A DNA stretch of 58,132 nucleotides from JACNKV01 sp964388155 (GTDB lineage Bacteria > Fidelibacterota > Marinisomatia > Marinisomatales > JACNKV01), in contig CAYLYH010000012.1 in assembly GCA_964388155.1 (NCBI GenBank), positions 1 through 58,132 on the forward strand. The letters run 5' to 3'. How positions within the stretch are numbered: position 1 is the stretch's first letter; each line of letters begins with the position of its first letter. The notes beneath the pieces were generated by a model. It saw only the letters and a list, made by a program, of their open reading frames with translations, made no database searches and was not told where the DNA came from. A program made the translations under genes and the position numbers. Positions 35,106 through 43,376 of the stretch are shown piece after piece.

Positions 35106-35780
35106 ATGACACTTTTTCACGACATTTTAAATCTCTGGAAATCCGAAGGTTTGCTTGAACAAGCCTGGAAGGAATCTTACGAAATGCTGCAGCTCTCCCG
35201 AGAGATGTTTGTGCAGGCGGTAAAATATCTGCGTGAAGGTAGCAATATTAACACATTGATCGCTCTGAAAAAACGTGATAAGGAAATCAACGTCTTTCAC
35301 CGGGATGTCCGAAGGAAAGTCCTGACACACTACGCCGTATCGCAGGACACGTCTGATCTTGCTAACGGGTTAATTTTGGTTAATATGGTTGTCGATATTG
35401 AGCGACTGGGAGATTACACGAAGAACATCCTTGACTTAGCCATTAACCAACCGGAACGTCTTGTTGCTGAAGATATTTCTGTTGATCTTCATGAAGTTGA
35501 GAATGAAATATTAGACAGATTTGATAAAACACTTGAAGCAATTCATACCCAGGATTCTGATGTGGCAAAATCACTGCTCATCACTTATAAAGAAGAAGTT
35601 TCAGGGCATTCAGACTCTATTGTTAACAAAATTATTTCCGGTGAGTTGGAGTTTGGTTCTGAGAAAAAAACTGCCGCAGTAGCACTTTACGCACGTTATC
35701 TAAAGCGCATCGGAGGACACTTGAAAAATATTACCACTATCCTTGTGAATCCTTTTGAATCCATCGGTTATACGAAATAG
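35106..35780 (+). CDS. PhoU-domain protein paired with the Na/Pi cotransporter
   Basis: The 224-residue, mainly helical protein shows the PhoU repeat: NGLILVNMVVDIERLGDYTKNILDLA, with the E/D-xx-D metal-binding pattern, and later AVALYARYLKRIGGHLKNIT in the second bundle. It begins three bases after the cotransporter stop and is clearly coupled to it. In fused homologues the PhoU domain caps the transporter on the cytoplasmic side and tunes flux. It is not the PhoU of a pst operon, as no pst genes are near. Confidence 0.85.
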   Translation: MTLFHDILNLWKSEGLLEQAWKESYEMLQLSREMFVQAVKYLREGSNINTLIALKKRDKEINVFHRDVRRKVLTHYAVSQDTSDLANGLILVNMVVDIERLGDYTKNILDLAINQPERLVAEDISVDLHEVENEILDRFDKTLEAIHTQDSDVAKSLLITYKEEVSGHSDSIVNKIISGELEFGSEKKTAAVALYARYLKRIGGHLKNITTILVNPFESIGYTK

Positions 35781-36111
35781 TGTTTGGCCTCTGGTAGAGC
35801 GGTAATTGCCTGCCCACAAATGTTTTTTAGGGGGGTTAATAGTTATTGGTGGAATGGTGATTGAGTTTCTCACCTGCTCTCCACTCCGACCTCAACCTTA
35901 GCCTTAATCTCAAGCCCAACTATTTATTTTTTCACACTTTTTCTTTTCAATCTAATTTGTTTTATTGATTAAATTCGGACATACTAATCCGGTTATAATT
36001 TTAAACATACAACAACAAAGTAAATCACTGCACGAAAAATGACGACGACGGAACTGATTTTTTCACCATTATTAATCCACCAACAAACCTAAAACTCAAG
36101 AGGTTATCATC
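35781..36111. other. 331-bp intergenic region
   Basis: The middle (about 35860-35930) is a C+T-rich degenerate run with CCTCAACC, CCTTAGCC, CCTTAATC and CTCAAGCC units of about 6 bp, with a G-rich stretch (GGGGGG) before it. A TATAAT box is at 35994-35999 and could serve the MFS gene, but no -35 at correct spacing stands out. AAGAGG before the start is the ribosome-binding site. No gene is seen. Confidence 0.5.
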
Positions 36112-37377
36112 ATGATTAACGGAGGAACTCTCTCCAATCGCTGGCTGGTTGTGGTCGGCGCAATTCTTATTCAACTCTGTCTGGGCGCAATTTACGCCTG
36201 GTCAGTATTCACAAAACCACTGGTTGAAGCCGGCTGGACAAAAACCGAAACACAGGCAGTGTTCGCGGCGGGATTAGCACTCTTTGCCATTGTGATGGTC
36301 ATCGCCGGACGACTGATGCCGAAAATCGGTCCGCAGAAACTCGCGATATCTGGTGGGGTCGTCCTTGGACTCGGATACTTACTTGCCGGTCTTTTTGGCG
36401 GAACAGACTTCTGGCTTATTTTCATCTTTATCGGAATCATCGGTGGCTCAGGAATCGGACTTGCTTACGTGGTCCCAATTGCGGTCGGCATGCGCTGGTT
36501 CCCTGACAAAAAAGGACTGATTACCGGTCTTGCGGTAGCCGGGTTTGGATTTGGTGCAACCCTGTGGGTGAAACTGGCCGGCACATGGGGAAGCTTGATC
36601 GCCGATCTTGGACTTAGTAATACTTTTACCATCTACGGAGTCGTATTCTTTATTGCTGTACTTCTAGGCAGTATTTGGATGGTTTTCCCTCCTGAAGGCT
36701 GGAAGCCCGAAGGATGGTCTCCGGCTGAAGCATCTGCCAATTCTCCTACCGGAAACGGCGAGGTTCATTTTGACAGCGGACAAATGCTAAAAACACCGCA
36801 ATATTATATGATTTTATTGACCTTTGCTTTCGGTGCCAGTGCCGGTCTCATGAGTATCGGACTTATGAAACTTTTCCCGATGCAGGCTTTGCAGGCAGCC
36901 GGAATCGAAAAAGCTGTTGCATCAGGAATCGCAGGGACAGCGATGGCAGTGTTTTTCTCCTTGGCCAATGGATTCGGTCGTATTGCATGGGGAGCTATCA
37001 GCGACAAACTGGGTCGCAAAAATTCCATCGTGTTGATGATGGCAACTCAGGGAGTCTTTGTCATCCTCTTCCAATGGATGGCCGGAACGCCCGCCCTGCT
37101 CTTTTTAGGTGCAACACTCATCGGCTTTAACTTCGGCGGGAATTTTGCTCTCTTCCCGACGATTACCGCAGACACGTTCGGTGCAAAATATGTCGGTCAG
37201 AATTACGGCTGGGTTTTTCTTGCCTACGGAATCGGCGGAATATTTGGTCCGATACTCGGCGGAAAATTGGGCGACATGGGGAACTTCCCGTTAGCCTTTA
37301 TCATTTGCGGGGTGCTGTGTTTAGTGGCTGCCGGAATTATCTCCGGGGTGAAACCACCGCAAAAAGCAATAACCTAA
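36112..37377 (+). CDS. OFA-family MFS transporter (oxalate/formate antiporter-like)
   Basis: The 421 residues form twelve membrane helices. GAIYAWSVFTKPL in helix 1, GWTKTETQAVFAAGLALFAI, the GPQKLAISGGVVLGLGYLLAG stretch, and GRIAWGAISDKLGRKNSI (the MFS motif A copy between helices 8 and 9) match the oxalate/formate antiporter group. Family members exchange or import small carboxylates (oxalate, formate, pyruvate, lactate). No oxalate-degrading genes are nearby, so the substrate is open. It is a single-gene unit ended by a strong terminator. Confidence 0.88.
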   Translation: MINGGTLSNRWLVVVGAILIQLCLGAIYAWSVFTKPLVEAGWTKTETQAVFAAGLALFAIVMVIAGRLMPKIGPQKLAISGGVVLGLGYLLAGLFGGTDFWLIFIFIGIIGGSGIGLAYVVPIAVGMRWFPDKKGLITGLAVAGFGFGATLWVKLAGTWGSLIADLGLSNTFTIYGVVFFIAVLLGSIWMVFPPEGWKPEGWSPAEASANSPTGNGEVHFDSGQMLKTPQYYMILLTFAFGASAGLMSIGLMKLFPMQALQAAGIEKAVASGIAGTAMAVFFSLANGFGRIAWGAISDKLGRKNSIVLMMATQGVFVILFQWMAGTPALLFLGATLIGFNFGGNFALFPTITADTFGAKYVGQNYGWVFLAYGIGGIFGPILGGKLGDMGNFPLAFIICGVLCLVAAGIISGVKPPQKAIT

Positions 37378-37396
37378 TTTCTCATACCCTCCTCAC

Positions 37397-37432
37397 AAAA
37401 AAAGGCAGGACGATTTTCGTTCTGCCTTTTTT
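37397..37432. terminator. Bidirectional terminator between convergent genes
   Basis: GGCAGGACGA-ttt-TCGTTCTGCC (37404-37426, one G-T pair) is flanked by a run of seven A and six T. It can stop transcription from both the MFS gene and the envelope cluster on the other strand. Confidence 0.88.
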
Positions 37433-37547
37433 CTAACAGTATTCCAGTGTTTTCTAAAATCCTAAAGGATTAATTCCCTCCTGTTATCAATAATTAAATC
37501 TGCGTAAATCCGTAAAATTCGTGTTATCTGTGTTCGATTAATCTAAC

Positions 37548-38831
37548 TTAAAAACTGTATTTCACTCCAAGACTGATATGTGAAAAGTCTTCCATCTCTT
37601 TCAGTTTATTTCCATCTTCACCGGTGAATTGACTGATCCCAAGTTCTAAATTCAAATTTTCGATGGGAGAATACATAACCTGTCCACCAAACATGAATCC
37701 CACTTCTTTCAGGTCAATAAACGAGTTAGTTTTAATCTCTAAACGGTTATCAAATAAGGTCGCGTTTGCAGAAAGCATTGCTCCTAAATCAGTGAACATG
37801 GCAAACGGTGTTCCCATTCCGGGTTGGAAATTATCCTTGGTTAACTCCATTGGGGTCATTGGATCGTTCATGCTTGGAGTCAAGCCTTCGGTATTAATCA
37901 CTGAACTTCCTATCATTTGTCCGCTCCATTGGATATCCCAAGGATCTAAATATTCAATCTGAAAGACATACTGCATATACTTCGATTCGGCAGGTAATTG
38001 AATATACCATGCATTATTCATATGAGCTTTCGTCTGAAAGTAAGCAAATTCACTTCGGAATGTGAATCCACCGACAAATCCAACGACGTCCATTCCAAAT
38101 ACATTTGTTGTACGAAAGCCAAAATGTCTATAGAGTCCAATTGGCTTACCGTTTTGTCCACCAAATATTAAATCGACTCCCAACAGACTAAAGCCTCTAT
38201 CATTTCCGTGGAAATATGAAAAAGAAACATCTCTCTCCAAAATAGATGTTTGAAGTCTGATGCCTAATTCGTAATCCCGTTCTACCGGTTCAAAGCTTTC
38301 CGGTTCAAACGGTATCGAAATCGGGAAATCCTCCTCACCAAACGGCAGTCGGTTTGGCTCATGCTTCGGTATGAATACCGCTTCCAGCTGCCAATTATTC
38401 CAATATGTATTAATCGAACCGGAAACCGTACCGATTTTGCGATCAGCACCTGGAAGAAACATAAAATAGTAGTCATACGGATTCAAATTATCGGTGGGAT
38501 TGTTCCCATCAACAGCGCCCCAGGCATGGATTTGTTTTCCGATTTTCACCTCTCCCCAATCAGGATACCACGCCAAATATGCCTCGCGTAAATCAATTGA
38601 ACTTTCACCGGTTGACCAGCGATATTCCAACACCGTGTTCATAATCACATCCAAACTCCCAAATGTAAAACCAGCGTTCAATTTAGTTAATCGAAACGGT
38701 AGCGATATTTCCGACTGATTCAAAGTCCGGTACATTTTACTTGGGTGAATATCACCGGAGAAATTGAGTTGCGCAGAAATTGCCACTGGTAAAAAAAGCA
38801 ATAGAGTGCGATATGTTTTTGATTGTTTCAT
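37548..38831 (-). CDS. Outer-membrane beta-barrel protein of the export cluster
   Basis: The 427-residue protein has a signal peptide (about 1-20, VAISAQLNFS). Repeated amphipathic strands follow, each ending in aromatic residues, and the C-terminus HISLGVKYSF ends in Phe as outer-membrane barrels do. The DLREAYLAWYPDWGEVKIGKQIHAWG segment resembles the start of DUF1302-like barrels that travel with RND exporters and LolA-like proteins. It is the last gene of the cluster and probably the outer-membrane exit or acceptor. Substrate unknown. Confidence 0.75.
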   Translation of the reverse strand: MKQSKTYRTLLLFLPVAISAQLNFSGDIHPSKMYRTLNQSEISLPFRLTKLNAGFTFGSLDVIMNTVLEYRWSTGESSIDLREAYLAWYPDWGEVKIGKQIHAWGAVDGNNPTDNLNPYDYYFMFLPGADRKIGTVSGSINTYWNNWQLEAVFIPKHEPNRLPFGEEDFPISIPFEPESFEPVERDYELGIRLQTSILERDVSFSYFHGNDRGFSLLGVDLIFGGQNGKPIGLYRHFGFRTTNVFGMDVVGFVGGFTFRSEFAYFQTKAHMNNAWYIQLPAESKYMQYVFQIEYLDPWDIQWSGQMIGSSVINTEGLTPSMNDPMTPMELTKDNFQPGMGTPFAMFTDLGAMLSANATLFDNRLEIKTNSFIDLKEVGFMFGGQVMYSPIENLNLELGISQFTGEDGNKLKEMEDFSHISLGVKYSF

Positions 38832-38857
38832 ACTAATCCTTTATCTTTGTTTGGAAA

Positions 38858-38887
38858 AGTAGAGACGTAGCATGCCAAGTCTCTACT
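38858..38887 (-). terminator. GTAGAGAC palindrome at the end of the transglutaminase-like gene
   Basis: AGTAGAGAC / GTCTCTACT (9 bp) surrounds a 12-base loop that contains GCATGC. On the minus strand TTTTCC follows. The stem includes the stop codon region of the upstream gene. It can act as a terminator or attenuator before the barrel gene. Palindromes of the form GTAGAGAC...GTCTCTAC are widespread repeats in bacteria. Confidence 0.55.
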
Positions 38888-40463
38888 ACCACCAAATTTG
38901 TTTATAATTTTCATAAGTGAAAATTCGTTCGTCTTTATTTGCGTCTTTTTTTACCAGCCAATACAGTCGATTGGCCGGTACATTATCAAACAGCAGCGGA
39001 CCGTCATCAGCTATCCTTTCTCCAGTCTTTTTCCATTCATTATCCCAATAAAACAATTCGTATTCTGACCCATTAAAAAGATGGACGATCTGTTTCCCCT
39101 CTGTAGACAAAACCATGGTTTTACGCGTTGTTGAAAACAGCTCCACGGTCTGTTTTTCTCCGTTTCCGGATAATCGAACAACATTTCCATTTTTATCCAA
39201 AATAAATGGAGAACCGGCAGGGATCAATTCATCATCAACATAGAACATCGGCAGATAGGCAATCCCTCGTCCCATATCGGTAAAGGTGACTGAATCTTCA
39301 ATAATTTCTCCCCAGTGAGTGGCTCTCCACTCACCGGAATTAAATACCGCTAAATATGCAAAATGGATATCGTTGGGGATTTCATGTTCCAATACAAGCG
39401 TTACATCACTGACCGGAACGTAGTTGGAAGTAACATCTGTATAGTTTTTCCCGGTAAGCCAGCGGGGAGCGTCTTCATCTCTACCAAGACGAAATGTAAG
39501 GTTTTCTTTTTGTTTCGAAAAAGTCTTGCGGTAAGCTTTCGCCATCTTGTTCCCAAGGGAATAATCCCCGGGATCAGCTTCGCAGCCCATGAACGGGATC
39601 ACCACCCCTTTTTTGCTCAAAATGGCATTCCAAGCATGGTTGTTCCCGGTGTTCGCCCAGTGCGGCGTGTAATCGCTGGTGACGGCAAGTCCGTTGGCGC
39701 GCATGGCGTAAATGGCAAGATTGGTCATGTCCTCGCAGCGGCCTTTTTTATTTATCAGCATTTCTGCATAACCCTGATCAGTGGGATGGCGATAAAAAAT
39801 CGGGTCGAATCCAAACCACAATTTAACATCCTGATTAATGGTGCTTGAAACTGAGATCGGGTCATCATGATTAAATGTGAAATCCTTGTAACGGTTTACC
39901 AATGCTTTTCGCCATTCCTCCAGCGGTTCGTTGCTCCCGCGATAGGGTAAAATATATTCGCAAAACTCATCAAAGGATAGGTGCTGTGCCCAGGGTTTAT
40001 GTTTCCAAACTGAATAAGCCAACTCCACATTTTCGATGAGATAATCGGCAGTGATACATTTCAGATCATTCCGTTTTTCTTTTCGCCCATAGTGGAGTTC
40101 GCCGGTAACGTCTTCTAAAGAATCCATGGCAGCGACCATCGTATCGTAATCTGGATACGCCAGCACATCAAATTCAACTTCCGTTTCCGTAGAATCATAA
40201 ATGGCATACGAAACGTAGCAGTGTCCGTCCATATTCCCAATTAGAAAATACAACGCGTCCAGCTTTTCTTGACTGCCGTCCTTTTGGAAATATCGAATCG
40301 CTTTCGTCAATTCTCCGTAATTGGATTTAGCTTTGTTGAGATTCTTCCACACATCTTTTGGATAAGCATTCATCTCTTGTACGACAAAAGATATTGCAAA
40401 GATGGTTAGAAAAATAAACAGCAGAAAACCAATAGAGATCTTAGATAATTTGCGTTTCTTCAT
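38886..40463 (-). CDS. Membrane-anchored transglutaminase-like protein
   Basis: After an N-terminal helix (about 10-29) the 525-residue protein has a large extracytoplasmic part. The transglutaminase/protease-like core is marked by KKGRCEDMTNLAIYAMRANG with C243 and GNNHAWNAI with H276; the third residue is probably an Asp further on. A beta-rich C-terminal region of about 200 residues follows (VTLVLEHEIPNDIHFAYLAV to NRLYWLVKK). The enzyme could cleave or crosslink peptides or glycans in the periplasm. It sits within the export cluster, 142 bp after the LolA-like gene. Confidence 0.75.
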   Translation of the reverse strand: MKKRKLSKISIGFLLFIFLTIFAISFVVQEMNAYPKDVWKNLNKAKSNYGELTKAIRYFQKDGSQEKLDALYFLIGNMDGHCYVSYAIYDSTETEVEFDVLAYPDYDTMVAAMDSLEDVTGELHYGRKEKRNDLKCITADYLIENVELAYSVWKHKPWAQHLSFDEFCEYILPYRGSNEPLEEWRKALVNRYKDFTFNHDDPISVSSTINQDVKLWFGFDPIFYRHPTDQGYAEMLINKKGRCEDMTNLAIYAMRANGLAVTSDYTPHWANTGNNHAWNAILSKKGVVIPFMGCEADPGDYSLGNKMAKAYRKTFSKQKENLTFRLGRDEDAPRWLTGKNYTDVTSNYVPVSDVTLVLEHEIPNDIHFAYLAVFNSGEWRATHWGEIIEDSVTFTDMGRGIAYLPMFYVDDELIPAGSPFILDKNGNVVRLSGNGEKQTVELFSTTRKTMVLSTEGKQIVHLFNGSEYELFYWDNEWKKTGERIADDGPLLFDNVPANRLYWLVKKDANKDERIFTYENYKQIWW

Positions 40464-40540
40464 TTAATGATTCCTGTTCTCATAAAATAGGGTTTCACCA
40501 ATAAAACCCCAATACTCAAATTCCAAATACTCACGGTTGA

Positions 40541-40577
40541 AATTTCGACATTGAGATTTATTTGAGATTTGTCATTT
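40541..40577. repeat. Dispersed AAATGACAAAT-type repeat (copy 1)
   Basis: The minus strand reads AAATGACAAATCTCAAATAA followed by ATCTCAATG. The same sequence, lacking seven bases, is at 45701-45742, also on the minus strand. It lies between the LolA-like and transglutaminase-like genes. Confidence 0.5.
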
Positions 40578-40605
40578 ATTATTATTTTAACCTTCGTATT
40601 TGATA

Positions 40606-41355
40606 CTAATTCCTGGGCATGCGTTTCAGGCTCTTTTCATGAAACAGTTTGTCATTTATACCGGAATCTAATTTAATATTATCGAAGACTAATCGGGTAC
40701 TGTGGTTTTTTTGGACATCTTCAACATAAATCTCCGTTGGCGTTACATAGTCTTTTATATCGGCGTAAGAAAATGTTTTTGTCTTTTTTAACTTCCCCTT
40801 GCGATCGTAAGATTCTTCCTTAAGCGGGATGAACCGTGCTTTTTCGATCCATGTCTTATGTTTTTTATAATTCGATTTTGCTTCAGAGTTCGGAGTGACT
40901 TCAATCACAAAGCAGTCCGCATCACCTACTCTCTCATCCTCCAAACGCTGATAGGTGTGGTCTGACAATTCACGGTTGGACATATCTTCGTAGCTCATAT
41001 CAGATCCCATGAACGAGTCACCTTTTTTCTTAGCAGAGATCCGCCGGATTTTTTTGAATGCCGGAAGCCACATCCGCATTTCATCATCTTTATCGTCATG
41101 TTCAATTTTCAGGAAGGAGACACCTTTGTCATCGGCGGGAGCCAAGAACCAGATGATTTGCTTCTTTCCTCCGTCAATCGTAACAGAATGTATCTTTGAT
41201 GTCCGCGTTTTTCCTTTTTTGTTGGTTAACACCATGGATAGATCTGCTGTCATATCTTTTGGTGTCTTTCTATTATCGACTTTCTCTGCAATTTCAAGTC
41301 CTGTTTTTGCAAATAGAAAAATTGGGAGTAGTAGTGGTAAGATTGTTTTATTCAT
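40606..41355 (-). CDS. LolA-like outer-membrane lipoprotein-sorting protein
   Basis: The 249-residue protein has a signal peptide (MNKTILPLLLPIFLFAKTG). The mature part matches the 'outer membrane lipoprotein-sorting protein' family, a LolA/LolB-like half-barrel: DMTADLSMVLTNKKGK, KQIIWFLAPADDKGVSFLKI, DDEMRMWLPAFKKIRRIS, DMSYEDMSNRELSD and KHKTWIEKARFIPLKEESYD. This family commonly travels with MMPL/RND permeases and is thought to carry a lipid or lipoprotein across the periplasm. I start it at the ATG at 41355, which has AAAGAGG in front, rather than a TTG six codons upstream. It follows the ABC permease by 14 bp. Confidence 0.85.
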   Translation of the reverse strand: MNKTILPLLLPIFLFAKTGLEIAEKVDNRKTPKDMTADLSMVLTNKKGKTRTSKIHSVTIDGGKKQIIWFLAPADDKGVSFLKIEHDDKDDEMRMWLPAFKKIRRISAKKKGDSFMGSDMSYEDMSNRELSDHTYQRLEDERVGDADCFVIEVTPNSEAKSNYKKHKTWIEKARFIPLKEESYDRKGKLKKTKTFSYADIKDYVTPTEIYVEDVQKNHSTRLVFDNIKLDSGINDKLFHEKSLKRMPRN

Positions 41356-41369
41356 GTTTTTCCTCTTTA

Positions 41370-42566
41370 TCAAGTTCTGAAAATTACGTGTTCTTTGTTA
41401 AACCATTTTGCGGCAAAGAAAATACTCACGAACGCCAGCAAAAACATGACAGCGTACACTTCGGCAAGCAGCCAGCCATTGATGGTCCCGGCTATGACGT
41501 CTTTTGTTGCCAATGATATGTTTAAAATCGGGACTAAAGCAGTAATTGCATCCAATTTAATTCCCGGGACAAGTCCAACAATCACGGGAACAAAGAACAG
41601 GATATTTAACGGGCCGATAATACTTTGTGCCTCTTTGAATGTTTTAGCATAAATACTTATTGACAGCAGTAATGCGGAAAACAGAACGGCAATCGGGATA
41701 ATTAATGTCAGTACTAAAACAATGGTCTCCGGTTGAATGATTCCTGACAATACTTCAATAATTTTTGATGCTTCATTTGAGCCGGTTTGTGTTACCCCTA
41801 CAAAGATTCCAAACAATCCAAAAACAGCGGAAGCCAAACCGGAGAGTGTGATAACCCCAAATTTTCCCATCAGGATTTCCATACGACTTGCCGGTGACAC
41901 TAACAAGGTTTCCAACGTCCCGCGTTCTTTTTCTCCCGCGCCCAAATCCAGTGCCGGATACATGGCTCCCATGAAACAAAATAACACAAAAACGTAGGGC
42001 AGAAATCCACCGGCCATTTTACCGATGATTTCACGGGGTGAAGCAAAATTAGCATAAGTTACGTTCAATGGATTTACAATTTCATTATCAAGGTTTAAGT
42101 ATTCGAACCGTTCCTGAATTATACTGTCTGAGTAGGCATTCAGTATTGCCCGGATTTTCTTTTTGGTGACATCCATATCATCAGCAGATTGATGATAAAC
42201 TGCTATCTGTGCGGGGGTCATGGCATTTATGTCAATCTGAAAGTCCTCCGGAATCACGATGGCTACATCAATAACCTCTTCTGATAATCGGTTTTCCATC
42301 CCGGTCGTGTCAGCCTCAAGGGAAATGATCATGTTTTCAGCAGATTGAAAATGCGCGGTTAATTCCTGTGAGTACTCGGCACCGATCAGCACAACATTCA
42401 GTTGTTTTTCTTGCTCTTTTTTCTCCGCATCTGAAAATAATTTTGGGACGGAGATCATCATTGCAGGGATTAATATCAGCGGGAATAAAATCATGAAAAA
42501 TATCGTCTTGCGATCCCGCAGCATATCTTTGAGTTCTTTCCGAAATATGACAAATGTTTTTTTCAT
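41370..42566 (-). CDS. ABC-2 type permease, NatB-like
   Basis: The 398-residue permease has one helix near the N-terminus (FFMILFPLILIPAMMI). A large extracytoplasmic domain follows (about 45-175), then five C-terminal helices with GAGEKERGTLETLLVSP, the coupling helix typical of NatB/YhaP ABC-2 proteins. NatB exports sodium in Bacillus, but many relatives move lipids or drugs. It overlaps natA by four bases. Context with the LolA-like and RND genes favours an envelope substrate. Confidence 0.87.
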   Translation of the reverse strand: MKKTFVIFRKELKDMLRDRKTIFFMILFPLILIPAMMISVPKLFSDAEKKEQEKQLNVVLIGAEYSQELTAHFQSAENMIISLEADTTGMENRLSEEVIDVAIVIPEDFQIDINAMTPAQIAVYHQSADDMDVTKKKIRAILNAYSDSIIQERFEYLNLDNEIVNPLNVTYANFASPREIIGKMAGGFLPYVFVLFCFMGAMYPALDLGAGEKERGTLETLLVSPASRMEILMGKFGVITLSGLASAVFGLFGIFVGVTQTGSNEASKIIEVLSGIIQPETIVLVLTLIIPIAVLFSALLLSISIYAKTFKEAQSIIGPLNILFFVPVIVGLVPGIKLDAITALVPILNISLATKDVIAGTINGWLLAEVYAVMFLLAFVSIFFAAKWFNKEHVIFRT

Positions 42567-43333
42567 GATGCTTCTCCTGTCAATTTGATAAATTCATCTT
42601 CAAAATAATCGGATTTCATTTGTGCCTCAAATTCTTTGAGCGTTCCGTTAAAATAGAGTTTACTTTTATGGATGATGGCCAAATCATCACTGAGAGATTG
42701 AACCTCCGCCATGCGGTGCGTGGAAAAAATAACCGTTTTCCCTTCATCCCGACAGTTTCGAATCAATTGGATGATTGCGCGGGATGTCATCACATCCAAC
42801 CCCGACGTAGGTTCGTCAAAAACCACAACCGGGGGATTGTGAATCATCGTGCGGACGATAGAAACTTTTTGTTTCATCCCTGAACTTAATTTTGCAATTC
42901 GCCGTGATGCAAATTCGTTCATATCCAGCAAATCGTATAATTGTGTTTTCCGGGTTTTGAAATCATAAGAAGGGATATCGTTCAAATCTGCGTAATATTT
43001 GATGATCTCATCCACGGTCAACCTGTCGTAGAGAGCAGTGTTGTCAGACATAAACCCAAGATTCATTCTGACTTTTTTTGGCAAAGATATTGTATCAAAT
43101 CCATTTACGTTAATTGTACCATGTGTGGGTTTTAACATGGTAGCGATCATTCTGAGGATCGTTGTTTTCCCGGCTCCATTCGGGCCGACTAAACTGAATA
43201 CACGTCCCGGCTTACATTCAAAACTGACATTGTCAACCGCGGTCAGGTGTCTTCCGGCAACCTTGGGACCCATCTCTTTTCGCTGCTTACGGGAAAGTTT
43301 AAATGTTTTAGATACATTTTCTAATTTTATCAT
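42563..43333 (-). CDS. ABC transporter ATP-binding protein, NatA-like
   Basis: The 256-residue ATPase powers the permease encoded by the overlapping next gene. Walker A is GPNGAGKT, the Q-loop region is GFMSDNTALYDRLT, the signature is LSSGMKQKVS, Walker B is VVVFDEPTSGLD and the switch histidine is in STHRM. Sequence style places it in the NatA/CcmA/DRR group of exporters. It begins 43 bp after the RND gene on the same strand. Confidence 0.92.
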   Translation of the reverse strand: MIKLENVSKTFKLSRKQRKEMGPKVAGRHLTAVDNVSFECKPGRVFSLVGPNGAGKTTILRMIATMLKPTHGTINVNGFDTISLPKKVRMNLGFMSDNTALYDRLTVDEIIKYYADLNDIPSYDFKTRKTQLYDLLDMNEFASRRIAKLSSGMKQKVSIVRTMIHNPPVVVFDEPTSGLDVMTSRAIIQLIRNCRDEGKTVIFSTHRMAEVQSLSDDLAIIHKSKLYFNGTLKEFEAQMKSDYFEDEFIKLTGEAS

Positions 43334-43376
43334 AAAGATTCCTTCATCACATTCTTGAAACTGCTACTGCCAACTG

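Noticed and set aside
35781..36111. tRNA or structured RNA in the gap before the MFS gene
   Set aside because: No cloverleaf or conserved T-loop could be drawn; the region is C+T-rich repeat and promoter.
41356..41373. Upstream TTG start for the LolA-like gene
   Set aside because: It would place charged residues before the signal peptide and lacks the AAAGAGG ribosome-binding site that precedes the ATG at 41355.
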